Assembly (NCBI GenBank): GCA_900752345.1
Contig: CAADVA010000173.1
Span: forward strand, 1 to 13,201
DNA length: 13,201 nucleotides
Source of the DNA: an uncultured Collinsella sp.
GTDB lineage: Bacteria; Actinomycetota; Coriobacteriia; Coriobacteriales; Coriobacteriaceae
Direction: 5' to 3'
The notes beneath the pieces were generated by a model. The model saw only the letters and a list, made by a program, of their open reading frames with translations. It was not told where the DNA came from and searched no databases. Shown one piece after another: positions 1 to 8,044 of this stretch. A program made the translations under genes and the position numbers. Position 1 is the stretch's first letter. Each line of letters begins with the position of its first letter.

Positions 1-366
1 ACCGGCAGCGCCCGCAGCCCCGGCAAAGCCCGAGCCCCAATCGCTGCCCCAGGCGCCGTTGCCGCTAAAGATGCTGTCGAAGATGTCGCCCCAGCCGCTG
101 GCGCCCGCGCCGGCACCGTAGCCGCCGCCATACGCGCCGCCCGCGCCCGGCATGCCGCCAAACATGAGCATCTGGTCGTACTCTTTGCGCTTCTTCTCGT
201 CCGAAAGCGTCTCGTAGGCCTCGCTGATCTCCTTGAACTTGGCCTCGTCGCCGCCGGCATCGGGGTGATATTTTTGCGCGAGCTTGCGAAACGCGCTCTT
301 GATCTCTTTGTCGGAGGCGCTCTTGGATACGCCCAGGATGTCATAGAAGGTTTTGCCTGCAGCCAT
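1..366 (-). CDS. dnaJ: DnaJ (Hsp40) co-chaperone, N-terminal part
   Basis: The first 122 codons of a DnaJ-type co-chaperone are in the window; the gene runs off the left edge with no stop. DnaJ proteins deliver unfolded clients to DnaK and stimulate its ATPase in the cytoplasm. The J-domain is clear at residues 6-67: it opens TFYDILGVSK, carries the HPD triad at residues 34-36 that contacts DnaK, and ends EAYETLSDEKKRKEYD. A Gly-rich linker follows from residue 69, with the typical WGDIFDSIF motif near residues 92-100. The zinc-finger and C-terminal client domains lie outside the window, so DnaJ versus CbpA cannot be separated from residues alone. The grpE-dnaJ order favours DnaJ. The ATG at 366 is preceded by AGGAG at a 6-nt spacing. 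It is the third gene of the dnaK operon, 108 nt after grpE. Confidence 0.93.
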   Translation of the reverse strand, partial: MAAGKTFYDILGVSKSASDKEIKSAFRKLAQKYHPDAGGDEAKFKEISEAYETLSDEKKRKEYDQMLMFGGMPGAGGAYGGGYGAGAGASGWGDIFDSIFSGNGAWGSDWGSGFAGAAGAAG

Positions 367-390
367 CGTAGCTCCTCTCCTGTTACATCC

Positions 391-411
391 GCCGCCCCTG
401 CGGACGGCGGC
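391..411 (-). other. Short hairpin in the dnaJ leader
   Basis: GCCGCC (391-396) pairs with GGCGGC (406-411) around a 9-nt loop, just upstream of the dnaJ ribosome binding site on the minus-strand transcript. It could stabilise the dnaJ part of the mRNA or tune its translation. GC-rich stems of six pairs arise easily by chance here, so its function is uncertain. Confidence 0.35.
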
Positions 412-439
412 TCATGCTGTCATATGGCACTTGGCCAGA

Positions 440-469
440 AAGGGCCCCGGGTGTTGCCCCGGGGCCCTT
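440..469 (-). terminator. Strong GC hairpin after grpE (possible attenuator)
   Basis: A perfect 12-bp inverted repeat, AAGGGCCCCGGG (440-451) and CCCGGGGCCCTT (458-469) with a 6-nt loop, lies five bases after the grpE stop and ahead of dnaJ. In the minus-strand transcript the stem is followed by only a short T run (CTTTCTGG). It may therefore act as a partial terminator or as an RNA-processing or stability element, lowering dnaJ relative to dnaK and grpE. Confidence 0.55.
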
Positions 470-474
470 CTCAA

Positions 475-1317
475 TTACTCCTCGGTGCTCTCGGCCGTAT
501 CGGCCGTAGCATCCTCGGGCGCCGCTTCGGGCTCCGGTGCGGGGCGCTTCTCGCCACCGTAGGTCACCGTCACCATCGCGGAACGCAGGATGCGATCCGC
601 CATGCGGTAGCCCTTCTGGTATACGTCGTTGACGGTCTCGTCGTACTGCGATGCGTCCTCGACGCGCCCCACAGCCTGGTGCTCGAGCGGATCGAACGCC
701 TCGCCCTTGGGATCGATGGGCTCGACGCCCTCGTGCGCAAACACATCGAGCAGCTTGGCATGAACCGCATCGACGCCGTCGACGAACTGCTTAAAGTCGT
801 CGGAAAGCTCTTGGCTGCGGGCATGGTCGATCGCGCGCTCGATATCGTCGATCACCGGCAACAGCGCGGTGACAAGCTTCTCGGTCGCGCGCTCGCGCTC
901 GGCGATGCGCTCGTTGGCGGTGCGGCGACGGAAGTTCTCCCAGTCGGCCTGCAGACGGGCGGTGCGCTCGGTGGCGTCCTTTGCCTTATCCTCGGCGGCC
1001 TTCTGAGCCTCTGCCGCAGCATCGAGCTCGTTACGCACGTCGGCAAGCTCCTTTTGGGCCTGCTCGAACTTGAGCTTAAAGTCGTTGTCGGCGGCTTCCT
1101 CACCGGCGCGGATAGCAGCTTCCACCATCTCGTCCTCGGTCATCGTCGCCTCCTTGTTGGAATCCTCTACCTGGTTCTCGGCAGCCTCGGCGGCCTCGGC
1201 CTCGTTGGCCTCGGTATCGTCGACGGCCTCTACGGGAATCTTCACGTCCTTCTCCTCAGAGTCAACGGGGGCGGCGCCAGCGGCGGCCGCCTCCGTGCGA
1301 GCTTTACGGGCGGACAT
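475..1317 (-). CDS. grpE: GrpE nucleotide exchange factor
   Basis: GrpE releases ADP from DnaK so that the chaperone can rebind ATP and let go of its client. The 280-residue product has the family pattern. A long coiled coil covers roughly residues 80-150, with ADWENFRRRT at 124-133. PVIDDIERAIDHA is at 154-166, and the C-terminal signature region includes FDPLEHQAV (208-216) and GYRMADRILRSAMVTV (236-251). It is longer than typical GrpE (about 200 residues). The excess is an acidic, Ala-rich N-terminal stretch of about 75 residues and an acidic Pro/Ala tail after residue 257, both probably disordered. The ATG at 1317 lies two bases after the dnaK stop, which supports translational coupling. 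An internal ATG at codon 59 is a possible alternative start but lacks that placement advantage. Confidence 0.96.
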   Translation of the reverse strand: MSARKARTEAAAAGAAPVDSEEKDVKIPVEAVDDTEANEAEAAEAAENQVEDSNKEATMTEDEMVEAAIRAGEEAADNDFKLKFEQAQKELADVRNELDAAAEAQKAAEDKAKDATERTARLQADWENFRRRTANERIAERERATEKLVTALLPVIDDIERAIDHARSQELSDDFKQFVDGVDAVHAKLLDVFAHEGVEPIDPKGEAFDPLEHQAVGRVEDASQYDETVNDVYQKGYRMADRILRSAMVTVTYGGEKRPAPEPEAAPEDATADTAESTEE

Positions 1318-1319
1318 GA

Positions 1320-3212
<1,893 letters not shown>

Positions 3213-3239
3213 TAGAAATTCCCTCTCTCTTGTGCGTTT

Positions 3240-3269
3240 GCACCGACTCGGCGGTCCGCCGCGCGGTGC
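3240..3269 (-). promoter_or_regulatory. Hairpin in the dnaK 5' leader
   Basis: GCACCG (3240-3245) pairs with CGGTGC (3264-3269). Inside it, after a small internal loop, CGGCG (3249-3253) pairs with CGCCG (3257-3261) around a 3-nt loop. It sits about 27-57 bases upstream of the dnaK start and should form in the mRNA if transcription starts further upstream. It leaves the ribosome binding site free, so a role in mRNA stability is more likely than a thermometer that blocks the start. Confidence 0.4.
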
Positions 3270-3321
3270 TTCGGCTTGTCTTTCAGGATGTAGTGTATCC
3301 CCTTATGGGCCGGAATATACA

Positions 3322-3446
3322 AAATCTAAGTCAATTCATATAAGATTTCTTATTGCTGAGAGTTTAGGTTCGCAAATACGCAGGTAGACGCACTGTTTGA
3401 GTTCTGGGCAAATCTATCGAGATCTATGTAGAGATGGCTGAGATTT
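3322..3446. repeat. Four AAATCT/AGATTT hexamers upstream of dnaK
   Basis: AAATCT occurs at 3322-3327 and 3410-3415, and its complement AGATTT at 3343-3348 and 3441-3446. This gives two inverted pairs whose start-to-start spacings are 21 and 31 bases, close to two and three helical turns. A perfect ATAAGA-TT-TCTTAT dyad (3340-3353) overlaps the second hexamer. The arrangement could be an operator array, but A+T-rich promoter DNA also yields such hexamers by chance. Confidence 0.3.
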
Positions 3447-3485
3447 GGGCCGGAGCCACACGGAGCGGTCCTGGGGCTAATCCGA

Positions 3486-3531
3486 GGAAGGCGTGACCCG
3501 TTTTGAGCGTCGATTCCGGGACACGCTTTCC
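3486..3531. repeat. 46-bp imperfect inverted repeat
   Basis: GGAAGGCGTG, A, CCCG (3486-3500) pairs with CGGG, A, CACGCTTTCC (3517-3531). The stem is about 14 bp with one A-A mismatch and one G-T pair, around a 16-nt loop. No T run follows on either strand and no gene ends nearby, so it is not an obvious terminator. It may be a member of a dispersed palindromic repeat family. Confidence 0.5.
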
Positions 3532-3666
3532 AAAAGCTCGCTCAATTGCTCAATATTACGAGTCACCTTTAGCTAACATTTACGCAGCTCAACGGCCCCA
3601 CCTGCGCGTTTTTTAGTAAACCTTGGCATACTCGGCGAACGGTATGAAGATGCCGGCCAGAGGGTA

Positions 3667-3694
3667 TTGCAAACGGTCGCTCCCGTGGTATGTT
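3667..3694 (+). promoter_or_regulatory. Candidate ferredoxin promoter
   Basis: TTGCAA (3667-3672) and TATGTT (3689-3694) are separated by 16 bases and lie about 60 bases upstream of the ferredoxin ATG. Each hexamer matches four of six consensus positions, so this is a plausible but unproven sigma-70-type promoter. Confidence 0.35.
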
Positions 3695-3755
3695 TTTGCC
3701 CGAATCAAACCGGCGCGCATTGCCTGTAGCGTCGGTCAACAGAGAGGAAACTACC

Positions 3756-3941
3756 ATGGCTCATCCCGTAATTGATGCCGACGAGTGCATCGCTTGTGGC
3801 GTTTGCGTCGACTCCTGCCCCGCTGGCGTTCTGGAGCTCCAGGACGTCGCTACCGTCGCTGACGAGGATTCCTGCGTCGCCTGTGGCGCTTGCCAGGACG
3901 CTTGCCCCGCCGGCGCGATCACCGAGATCGTCGAGGAGTAA
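3756..3941 (+). CDS. 2[4Fe-4S] ferredoxin
   Basis: This is a small acidic electron carrier of the clostridial ferredoxin type, 61 residues long. Two CxxCxxCxxxCP motifs are complete: Cys11, 14, 17 and 21, and Cys40, 43, 46 and 50. Each set supplies three ligands to one cluster and one to the other. Such proteins carry low-potential electrons in the cytoplasm between enzymes such as pyruvate:ferredoxin oxidoreductase and hydrogenases. The reading frame is open further upstream, but ATG 3756 is chosen because AGAGAGGAAA lies just ahead of it and the protein then has the usual family length. It is a single-gene unit ended by a strong hairpin terminator 40 bases downstream. Hydrogenase maturation genes elsewhere in the window make hydrogen metabolism a plausible use, but its partner cannot be read from the sequence. 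Confidence 0.95.
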   Translation: MAHPVIDADECIACGVCVDSCPAGVLELQDVATVADEDSCVACGACQDACPAGAITEIVEE

Positions 3942-3981
3942 CAACTCCCCACTCGCACACTCAAAAGTACACCGTGCACAA

Positions 3982-4019
3982 AAAAGGAGGCCTCCGCATC
4001 GCCGCGGAGGCCTCCTTTT
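3982..4019. terminator. Bidirectional intrinsic terminator
   Basis: AAAAGGAGGCCTCCGC (3982-3997) and GCGGAGGCCTCCTTTT (4004-4019) form a perfect 16-bp stem with a 6-nt loop. The plus strand ends in T4 and the minus strand in T6. It should stop ferredoxin transcription on the plus strand and the converging nadABC-niaR transcript on the minus strand. Confidence 0.92.
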
Positions 4020-4057
4020 GCATGTGTGGGCAGCTAATTTGGAGCGGGACCCTTGGC

Positions 4058-4124
4058 AGTTGCGGTGGAATAGTTCCTGTTTTATGGCTTGGATGCCGAT
4101 TTTAGGAACTATTTCACCGCAACT
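4058..4124. repeat. 67-bp palindromic element with 21-bp arms
   Basis: The left arm 4058-4078 (core GTTGCGGTGGAATAGTTCC) and right arm 4104-4124 are complementary at 20 of 21 positions, around a 25-base loop that itself contains GGC/GCC pairing. No T run follows on either strand, so it is not a standard terminator. It lies between the two-way terminator and the niaR stop. The arm length and near-perfection suggest a mobile or dispersed palindromic element (REP- or MITE-like), or a 3'-end stabiliser for the niaR mRNA. Confidence 0.75.
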
Positions 4125-4141
4125 TATAGATGCGGCGTCGA

Positions 4142-4687
4142 CTAGGACAAATCGTCCTCGTAGGGCATCAGGTCTGCCAAGTAGCCTTTCTCCTTGAGCA
4201 TGGCCTCGATCTCGTCGAGGGTTTGCTCGTCGTCTGCCGCAATGCGATGGAAGTGATAGCCGCTCGTCACCGTTAGTAGTGGGAAGCTCTTGCCACTCTC
4301 GATATCGTGCAGGTAGCGCTCAACATCGCGACGATTGCGGATATCCAAGTCGGCCGTGATCTTACCGTACACGCGGTGATTGACGATCACGTTGAGCACG
4401 GCGCCTCCGGCGTCGACGACACTCGTGAGCTCATCGCCTGCCTGCTCCACGCTATGGCGAACCTTGACCAAGCGCGTGGGAACAGCCGGGCTGCTGGGGG
4501 CCTCCTGCAGCACGTAGCCGCGATTGGTCGCCACGATATCGTGCCCGTCGGCGCGCAGCAGAGCGATGTCTTGCACGACAATCTGGCGGCTCACACCCAC
4601 CTCGCGGGCAAGTGCGCTGCCCGAAACGGGCTCCTTGGCTTCCTCGAGCACGCCCATGATGGCACGGCGACGCTCGCGGGCGTCCAT
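4142..4687 (-). CDS. niaR: NiaR-type niacin-responsive repressor (HTH + 3H domain)
   Basis: This is a 181-residue transcription factor of the NiaR/YrxA family, which represses NAD synthesis and niacin uptake genes when nicotinate is plentiful. The N-terminal winged helix-turn-helix spans about residues 5-60 (SGSALAREVGVSRQIVVQDI, ending in a GYVL wing). The C-terminal 3H domain spans about residues 72-175. Metal-site residues known from the Thermotoga maritima homologue TM1602 (His79, Glu87, His144, His146 as I recall) line up with His78, Glu86, His145 and His147 here. Other conserved His are in VNHRVYG (104) and YLHDIES (127). Its ATG shares one base with the nadC stop (TAATG), so translation is coupled. 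Being the last gene of nadABC-niaR, it probably controls its own operon through the palindrome at 8051-8094. Confidence 0.93.
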   Translation of the reverse strand: MDARERRRAIMGVLEEAKEPVSGSALAREVGVSRQIVVQDIALLRADGHDIVATNRGYVLQEAPSSPAVPTRLVKVRHSVEQAGDELTSVVDAGGAVLNVIVNHRVYGKITADLDIRNRRDVERYLHDIESGKSFPLLTVTSGYHFHRIAADDEQTLDEIEAMLKEKGYLADLMPYEDDLS

Positions 4688-5547
4688 TATTTACCGTCCA
4701 GCAGACGCAGGTGCTTGAGCGAGAGGTCGAGAATCGGCGCAGAGTGGGTCAATGCCCCCGAGCTAATAAAGTCAACGCCCAGGTCGGCGAGCGCGCGGAT
4801 ATTGTTGGCATCCACGTTGCCCGAGCACTCGGTCTTGGCACGGCCGGCGATAAGCTCAATCGCGGCAGCCATATCGTCGTGGGTCATGTTGTCGAACATG
4901 ATGATGTCGGCGCCGGCCTCCACAGCCTCGCGCACCATGTCCAGGTTCTCGCACTCGATCTCGACCGTCGTGGTAAACGATGCATGGGCGCGCGCCATCT
5001 CGATCGCACGCGTCACGCCGCCGGCGGCATCGATGTGGTTGTCCTTGAGCATGACGGCCGTCGACAGGTTGTAACGGTGGTGGTTGCCGCCGCCGATCTC
5101 GACCGCGGCCTTCTCGAAGACGCGCATGCCCGGCGTGGTCTTGCGTGTGTCGACAAGCACGGTCTTGGTGCCCTCGAGCGCCGTGGCCATCTGGTGCGTA
5201 TAGGTAGCGATGCCGCTCATGCGCTGCAGGTAGTTGAGCGCCACGCGCTCGCCCGAAAGCAGCACGCGCGCATCGCCACGCACCTGGCCCACGTGGTCAC
5301 CGGCGTGCACCTCGTCACCATCGGCAACATCAAACAGCACCGAACTCTGCGAATCCAGTAGCTCAAAGGTGCGAGCGAATACATCCAGGCCCGCGATGAT
5401 GCCATCGGCCTTGGCGATGAGCTCCACCGTGGCGGGACGCGCCGTGGGACACACGCTCGCCGTGCTCACGTCCTCAAAGGTAATGTCCTCGCGCAGAGCC
5501 TGCAGAATCAGATCATCGACGACGAGCTTCATGGTAATGGGATTCAT
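4687..5547 (-). CDS. nadC: Quinolinate phosphoribosyltransferase (carboxylating)
   Basis: NadC converts quinolinate and PRPP to nicotinate mononucleotide, CO2 and pyrophosphate (EC 2.4.2.19), the step where de novo NAD synthesis joins the common pathway. The 286-residue length is normal. Diagnostic motifs are GERVALNYLQRMSGIAT (99-115), VDTRKTTPGMRVFEK (132-146), GGGNHHRYNLS (152-162) with MLKDNH (166-171), and the barrel residues in VEIECEN (195-201) and IIMFDN (215-220). These include the Arg, Lys and His residues that bind the substrate carboxylates and phosphates. The start at 5547 is favoured over Met6 because GGAGGAG, inside the end of nadB, lies about eight bases upstream. The gap to the nadB stop is only three bases, and the downstream end overlaps niaR by one base. 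Confidence 0.97.
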   Translation of the reverse strand: MNPITMKLVVDDLILQALREDITFEDVSTASVCPTARPATVELIAKADGIIAGLDVFARTFELLDSQSSVLFDVADGDEVHAGDHVGQVRGDARVLLSGERVALNYLQRMSGIATYTHQMATALEGTKTVLVDTRKTTPGMRVFEKAAVEIGGGNHHRYNLSTAVMLKDNHIDAAGGVTRAIEMARAHASFTTTVEIECENLDMVREAVEAGADIIMFDNMTHDDMAAAIELIAGRAKTECSGNVDANNIRALADLGVDFISSGALTHSAPILDLSLKHLRLLDGK

Positions 5548-5550
5548 GGT

Positions 5551-6927
5551 CTACTCCTCCACGGCCTGCGTGCCGGCGGCACGGGCCAAATCATCGATTG
5601 CCAGGGTATCGGCGCTCAGGGCGCGATGACGGCCATCGAGCGCGGGATCGCCCGCCTGCTCCACGGCCAGCGACTCGCCGGTACGCATATACCACGCGGC
5701 GCGACGACCCCAGACCAGTGCCTCGAGCAGGCTGTTTGATGCAAGGCGGTTCTTGCCGTGAACACCGTTGCAAGCCGTCTCGCCCGCGGCGTAGAGCTCG
5801 GGCATCGAGGTGCGGCCGTCCTTGTCGACCCACACGCCGCCCATAAAGTAGTGCTGCGTGGGCGTAACGGGGATGGGCTCGTCCAAGATGTCGCGGCCGT
5901 CCTCCAGGCAACGTGCGCGAATGTTGGCAAAGTGCCCGGTCACCACATCGCGCTCGACGGGGGCAAAGCTCAGCCACTCGTGCTCGGTGCCGTCCTGCTT
6001 CATCTGCTCGCGAATGGCAGCGGCGACCACATCGCGCGGCTGAAGCTCGTCGGTAAAGCGCTCGCCAGCGGCGTTGAGCAAAATCGCGCCCTCGCCGCGG
6101 CAGCTCTCGCTGATCAGGAAGGTGCGGCCCGGCTGCGGCGAGAACAGCCCCGTGGGGTGAATCTGCACGTAGTCCAGGTGCTCCATCTTAATGCCATGCT
6201 CCTGAGCAATGTAGCAGGCATCGCCCGTGAGCTGCGGGTAGTTGGTCGAGTGGTCGTATACGCCACCGATGCCGCCCGTTGCCCACAGCGTGTGACGGGC
6301 ATGGATCTTAAACGGCCCGCCGGCATGCACGCCCTCGGCGGCGTTTGCCAGCTCGTCGGCGGGACGAACCGAGTTGTCCTCGTCCACAGGAACGGCGACG
6401 ACGCCGGCGCACACCGTGGCGCTGTCACGCTCGCCCGTTAGGATGTCGGTCATGGCCACGTGCTCCAAAATCTGCACGTTATCCAGCTTGCGAACGGCTT
6501 GGAGCAGCTTGGTCGTGATCTCCTTGCCCGTAATGTCGGCATGGAAAGCAATGCGCGGACGGCTGTGCGCGCCCTCGCGGGTAAAGTCGAGGCTGCCGTC
6601 GGCCTTGCGTTCAAAATCCACGCCCATGGCCAGCAGGTCGTTGATGACCGAGCGGCTCGAGCGGATCATAATGTCGACGCTCTCGCGGCGGTTCTCGTAG
6701 TGGCCGGCGTGCATGGTGTCCTCAAAGAAGGCATCGTAGTCCGAGCCCTCGGGCAGCACGCAGATGCCGCCCTGCGCGAGCATCGAGTCGCACTCGTCGA
6801 CAGCGCCCTTGGAGAGCATGATCACTCGCGTGCGCGTCGGCAGATTAAGGGCCGCGTACAAGCCCGCCACGCCGCAACCGGCAATGACGACGTCGCACTC
6901 CATGTCGGGGTATTGTTTGGTTTCCAT
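5551..6927 (-). CDS. nadB: L-aspartate oxidase (short form)
   Basis: NadB is an FAD enzyme that oxidises L-aspartate to iminoaspartate (EC 1.4.3.16), the substrate of NadA. In anaerobes fumarate is the likely electron acceptor. The start is taken as ATG 6927 (protein METKQYPDMECDVV), preceded by AGAGGA; the frame stays open upstream but that part does not look like NadB. The 458-residue product has the FAD-binding GCGVAG (17-22), SMLAQGG (48-54), ATGG (216-219), IHPTG (256-260, His257), SESCRGEGA (273-281, Arg277), HYFMGGV (359-365) and GKNRLASNSLLEALVWGRRA (391-410). It lacks the roughly 80-residue C-terminal helical domain of E. coli NadB (540 residues). That shortness is in keeping with other anaerobe NadBs and the end is clean, so I do not read it as a frameshift. 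Confidence 0.95.
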   Translation of the reverse strand: METKQYPDMECDVVIAGCGVAGLYAALNLPTRTRVIMLSKGAVDECDSMLAQGGICVLPEGSDYDAFFEDTMHAGHYENRRESVDIMIRSSRSVINDLLAMGVDFERKADGSLDFTREGAHSRPRIAFHADITGKEITTKLLQAVRKLDNVQILEHVAMTDILTGERDSATVCAGVVAVPVDEDNSVRPADELANAAEGVHAGGPFKIHARHTLWATGGIGGVYDHSTNYPQLTGDACYIAQEHGIKMEHLDYVQIHPTGLFSPQPGRTFLISESCRGEGAILLNAAGERFTDELQPRDVVAAAIREQMKQDGTEHEWLSFAPVERDVVTGHFANIRARCLEDGRDILDEPIPVTPTQHYFMGGVWVDKDGRTSMPELYAAGETACNGVHGKNRLASNSLLEALVWGRRAAWYMRTGESLAVEQAGDPALDGRHRALSADTLAIDDLARAAGTQAVEE

Positions 6928-6946
6928 AGGAATCCTCTCCCTTGTA

Positions 6947-6979
6947 ATGTGGCATAAGGGACCGCCCCTCATGTCACAT
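6947..6979. repeat. Palindrome in the nadA-nadB gap
   Basis: ATGTGGCATAAGGG (6947-6960) and CCCTCATGTCACAT (6966-6979) pair at 12 of 14 positions around a 5-nt loop. The element fills most of the 56-base gap between nadA and nadB, just ahead of the nadB ribosome binding site. In the mRNA it would form a stable hairpin between two cistrons. It may be a dispersed REP-type palindrome or an mRNA-processing or attenuation element. Confidence 0.6.
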
Positions 6980-6983
6980 CGTT

Positions 6984-8009
6984 TTAGCGCGCCGCGTACT
7001 CGAGCATGCGGTCGAGTGTGAGCTTGGCCTGGTCGGCAGCCTCGTCCGACACGCCGATCTGCACCTCGCCCTCGCCCGTCTCCAGGCATCGCACGAGCTT
7101 TTCGAGCGTGATGAGATCCATGTTGACGCAGGTGGGCTGCACCGCGGGGAAGTAGAACTTTTTGCCGGTGCCCTCGCAGCGGCGCTCGAGCTCGTAGAGC
7201 ACGCCGCGGACCGTCACGATGATGAACTCACTCGCGTCCGACTCCTCGGCGTACTTGATGATGCCGGCGGTGGAGCCGATGTAGTCGGCCTCGGCAAGGA
7301 CATCGGCCTTGCACTCGGGGTGCGCCAGCACGAGCGCGTTGGGGTGCGCTTCCTGCGCGTCAACGATCTGCTCGACGGTGATGATGTGGTGGCGCGGGCA
7401 GTAGCCCTTGTTGAGGATGACGTGCTTTTGCGGCACCTGCTCGGCTACGAAGCGACCGAGGTTTTGGTCGGGAATGAACAGGACATGCTGCTGCGGCAGC
7501 TCGGACACGATCTTGACGGCGTTGGAGCTGGTGACACACACATCACTCCAGCTCTTGATCTCAACCGTCGAGTTGACGTAGCAGACCACGGCAAGGTCGT
7601 CGCCGTACTCGGCGCGCGCCGCGTCGACCGTCTCGCGCTTGACCATGTGCGCCATGGGGCAGTCCGCACCCGGCTCGGGCAGCAGCACGGTCTTGGTGGG
7701 GTTGAGCAGCTTGGCGCTCTCGCCCATAAACTCCACGCCGCACAGCACAATGGTCTGCTGCGGCAGGCTCTTGGCGAGCTTTGCCAGGTAGAAGCTGTCG
7801 CCGACGTAATCGGCAACGGCTTGGACCTCGGGCGCCACATAGTAGTGCGCCAAGATCACCGCGTCACGTTGGGTTTTTAGTTGCTGAATGGCCTCGACGA
7901 GCTCTGCGGGCACCAGTGCCGCGCGCTCCGTTGCCGTCGTTGCCGATGCTAGGCCGGCCGCGATATCGCGCGCAAGCTCCGACGCATCCATGTTCGCGCT
8001 CTGTGCCAT
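6984..8009 (-). CDS. nadA: Quinolinate synthase
   Basis: NadA condenses iminoaspartate with dihydroxyacetone phosphate to quinolinate (EC 2.5.1.72) using an oxygen-sensitive [4Fe-4S] cluster. The 341-residue product starts at ATG 8009 (MAQSANMDAS), with GAGGGG five bases upstream; a TTG one codon earlier is less likely. Cluster ligands by family comparison are Cys117 (ADCPMAHM), Cys204 (GYCPRHH) and Cys294 (PTCVNM). Their spacing of 87 and 90 residues matches Thermotoga NadA. Substrate motifs include ILAHYYVAPEVQ (52-63), GDSFYLAK (70-77), YVNST (144-148), DVCVTSSNA (156-164), PDQNLG (180-185), HPEC (230-233) and IGSTAGI (244-250). It is the first gene of nadABC-niaR, 56 bases ahead of nadB, and its promoter lies within a large inverted repeat. 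Confidence 0.97.
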   Translation of the reverse strand: MAQSANMDASELARDIAAGLASATTATERAALVPAELVEAIQQLKTQRDAVILAHYYVAPEVQAVADYVGDSFYLAKLAKSLPQQTIVLCGVEFMGESAKLLNPTKTVLLPEPGADCPMAHMVKRETVDAARAEYGDDLAVVCYVNSTVEIKSWSDVCVTSSNAVKIVSELPQQHVLFIPDQNLGRFVAEQVPQKHVILNKGYCPRHHIITVEQIVDAQEAHPNALVLAHPECKADVLAEADYIGSTAGIIKYAEESDASEFIIVTVRGVLYELERRCEGTGKKFYFPAVQPTCVNMDLITLEKLVRCLETGEGEVQIGVSDEAADQAKLTLDRMLEYAAR

Positions 8010-8044
8010 CAAGGCCCCTCTCTTTTGGCGAATCTTGGGGCTTT

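Larger units (their letters stand above)
3213..3755. other. Intergenic region between divergent dnaK and ferredoxin
   Basis: The 543 bases between the dnaK and ferredoxin starts hold no ORF with recognisable protein features and no tRNA or known structural RNA that I can see. About 3300-3420 and 3545-3620 are clearly richer in A+T than the rest of the window, as expected for promoters. Minus-strand promoter-like pieces for dnaK include TTGACT (3334-3329) and a TTGTAT, 17 bases, GATACA pair, but neither is convincing. The region also contains a leader hairpin (3240-3269), four AAATCT/AGATTT hexamers (3322-3446), a 46-bp imperfect hairpin (3486-3531), a tandem GCTCAAT repeat (3540-3546 and 3548-3554) and the ferredoxin promoter candidate (3667-3694). 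A short stem (CGCAG/CTGCG) with a T6 run near 3584-3614 is too weak to call a terminator. Confidence 0.6.

Noticed and set aside
3584..3614. Short stem followed by T6 as a terminator
   Set aside because: The stem has only five pairs with a 14-nt loop, and no plus-strand gene lies upstream to be terminated.
3569..3757. 62-residue minus-strand ORF upstream of the ferredoxin
   Set aside because: No ribosome binding site, no conserved-looking features, and it overlaps the ferredoxin promoter and start.
6928..7089. N-terminal extension of NadB in the open frame
   Set aside because: The extra 54 residues are Arg/Gly-rich and overlap the end of nadA; a good ribosome binding site precedes the ATG at 6927 and homology begins there.
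8010..8044. NAD-sensing riboswitch (nadA motif) in the nadA leader
   Set aside because: The predicted leader is only about 30 bases, too short for the known class; the DNA palindrome explains regulation better.
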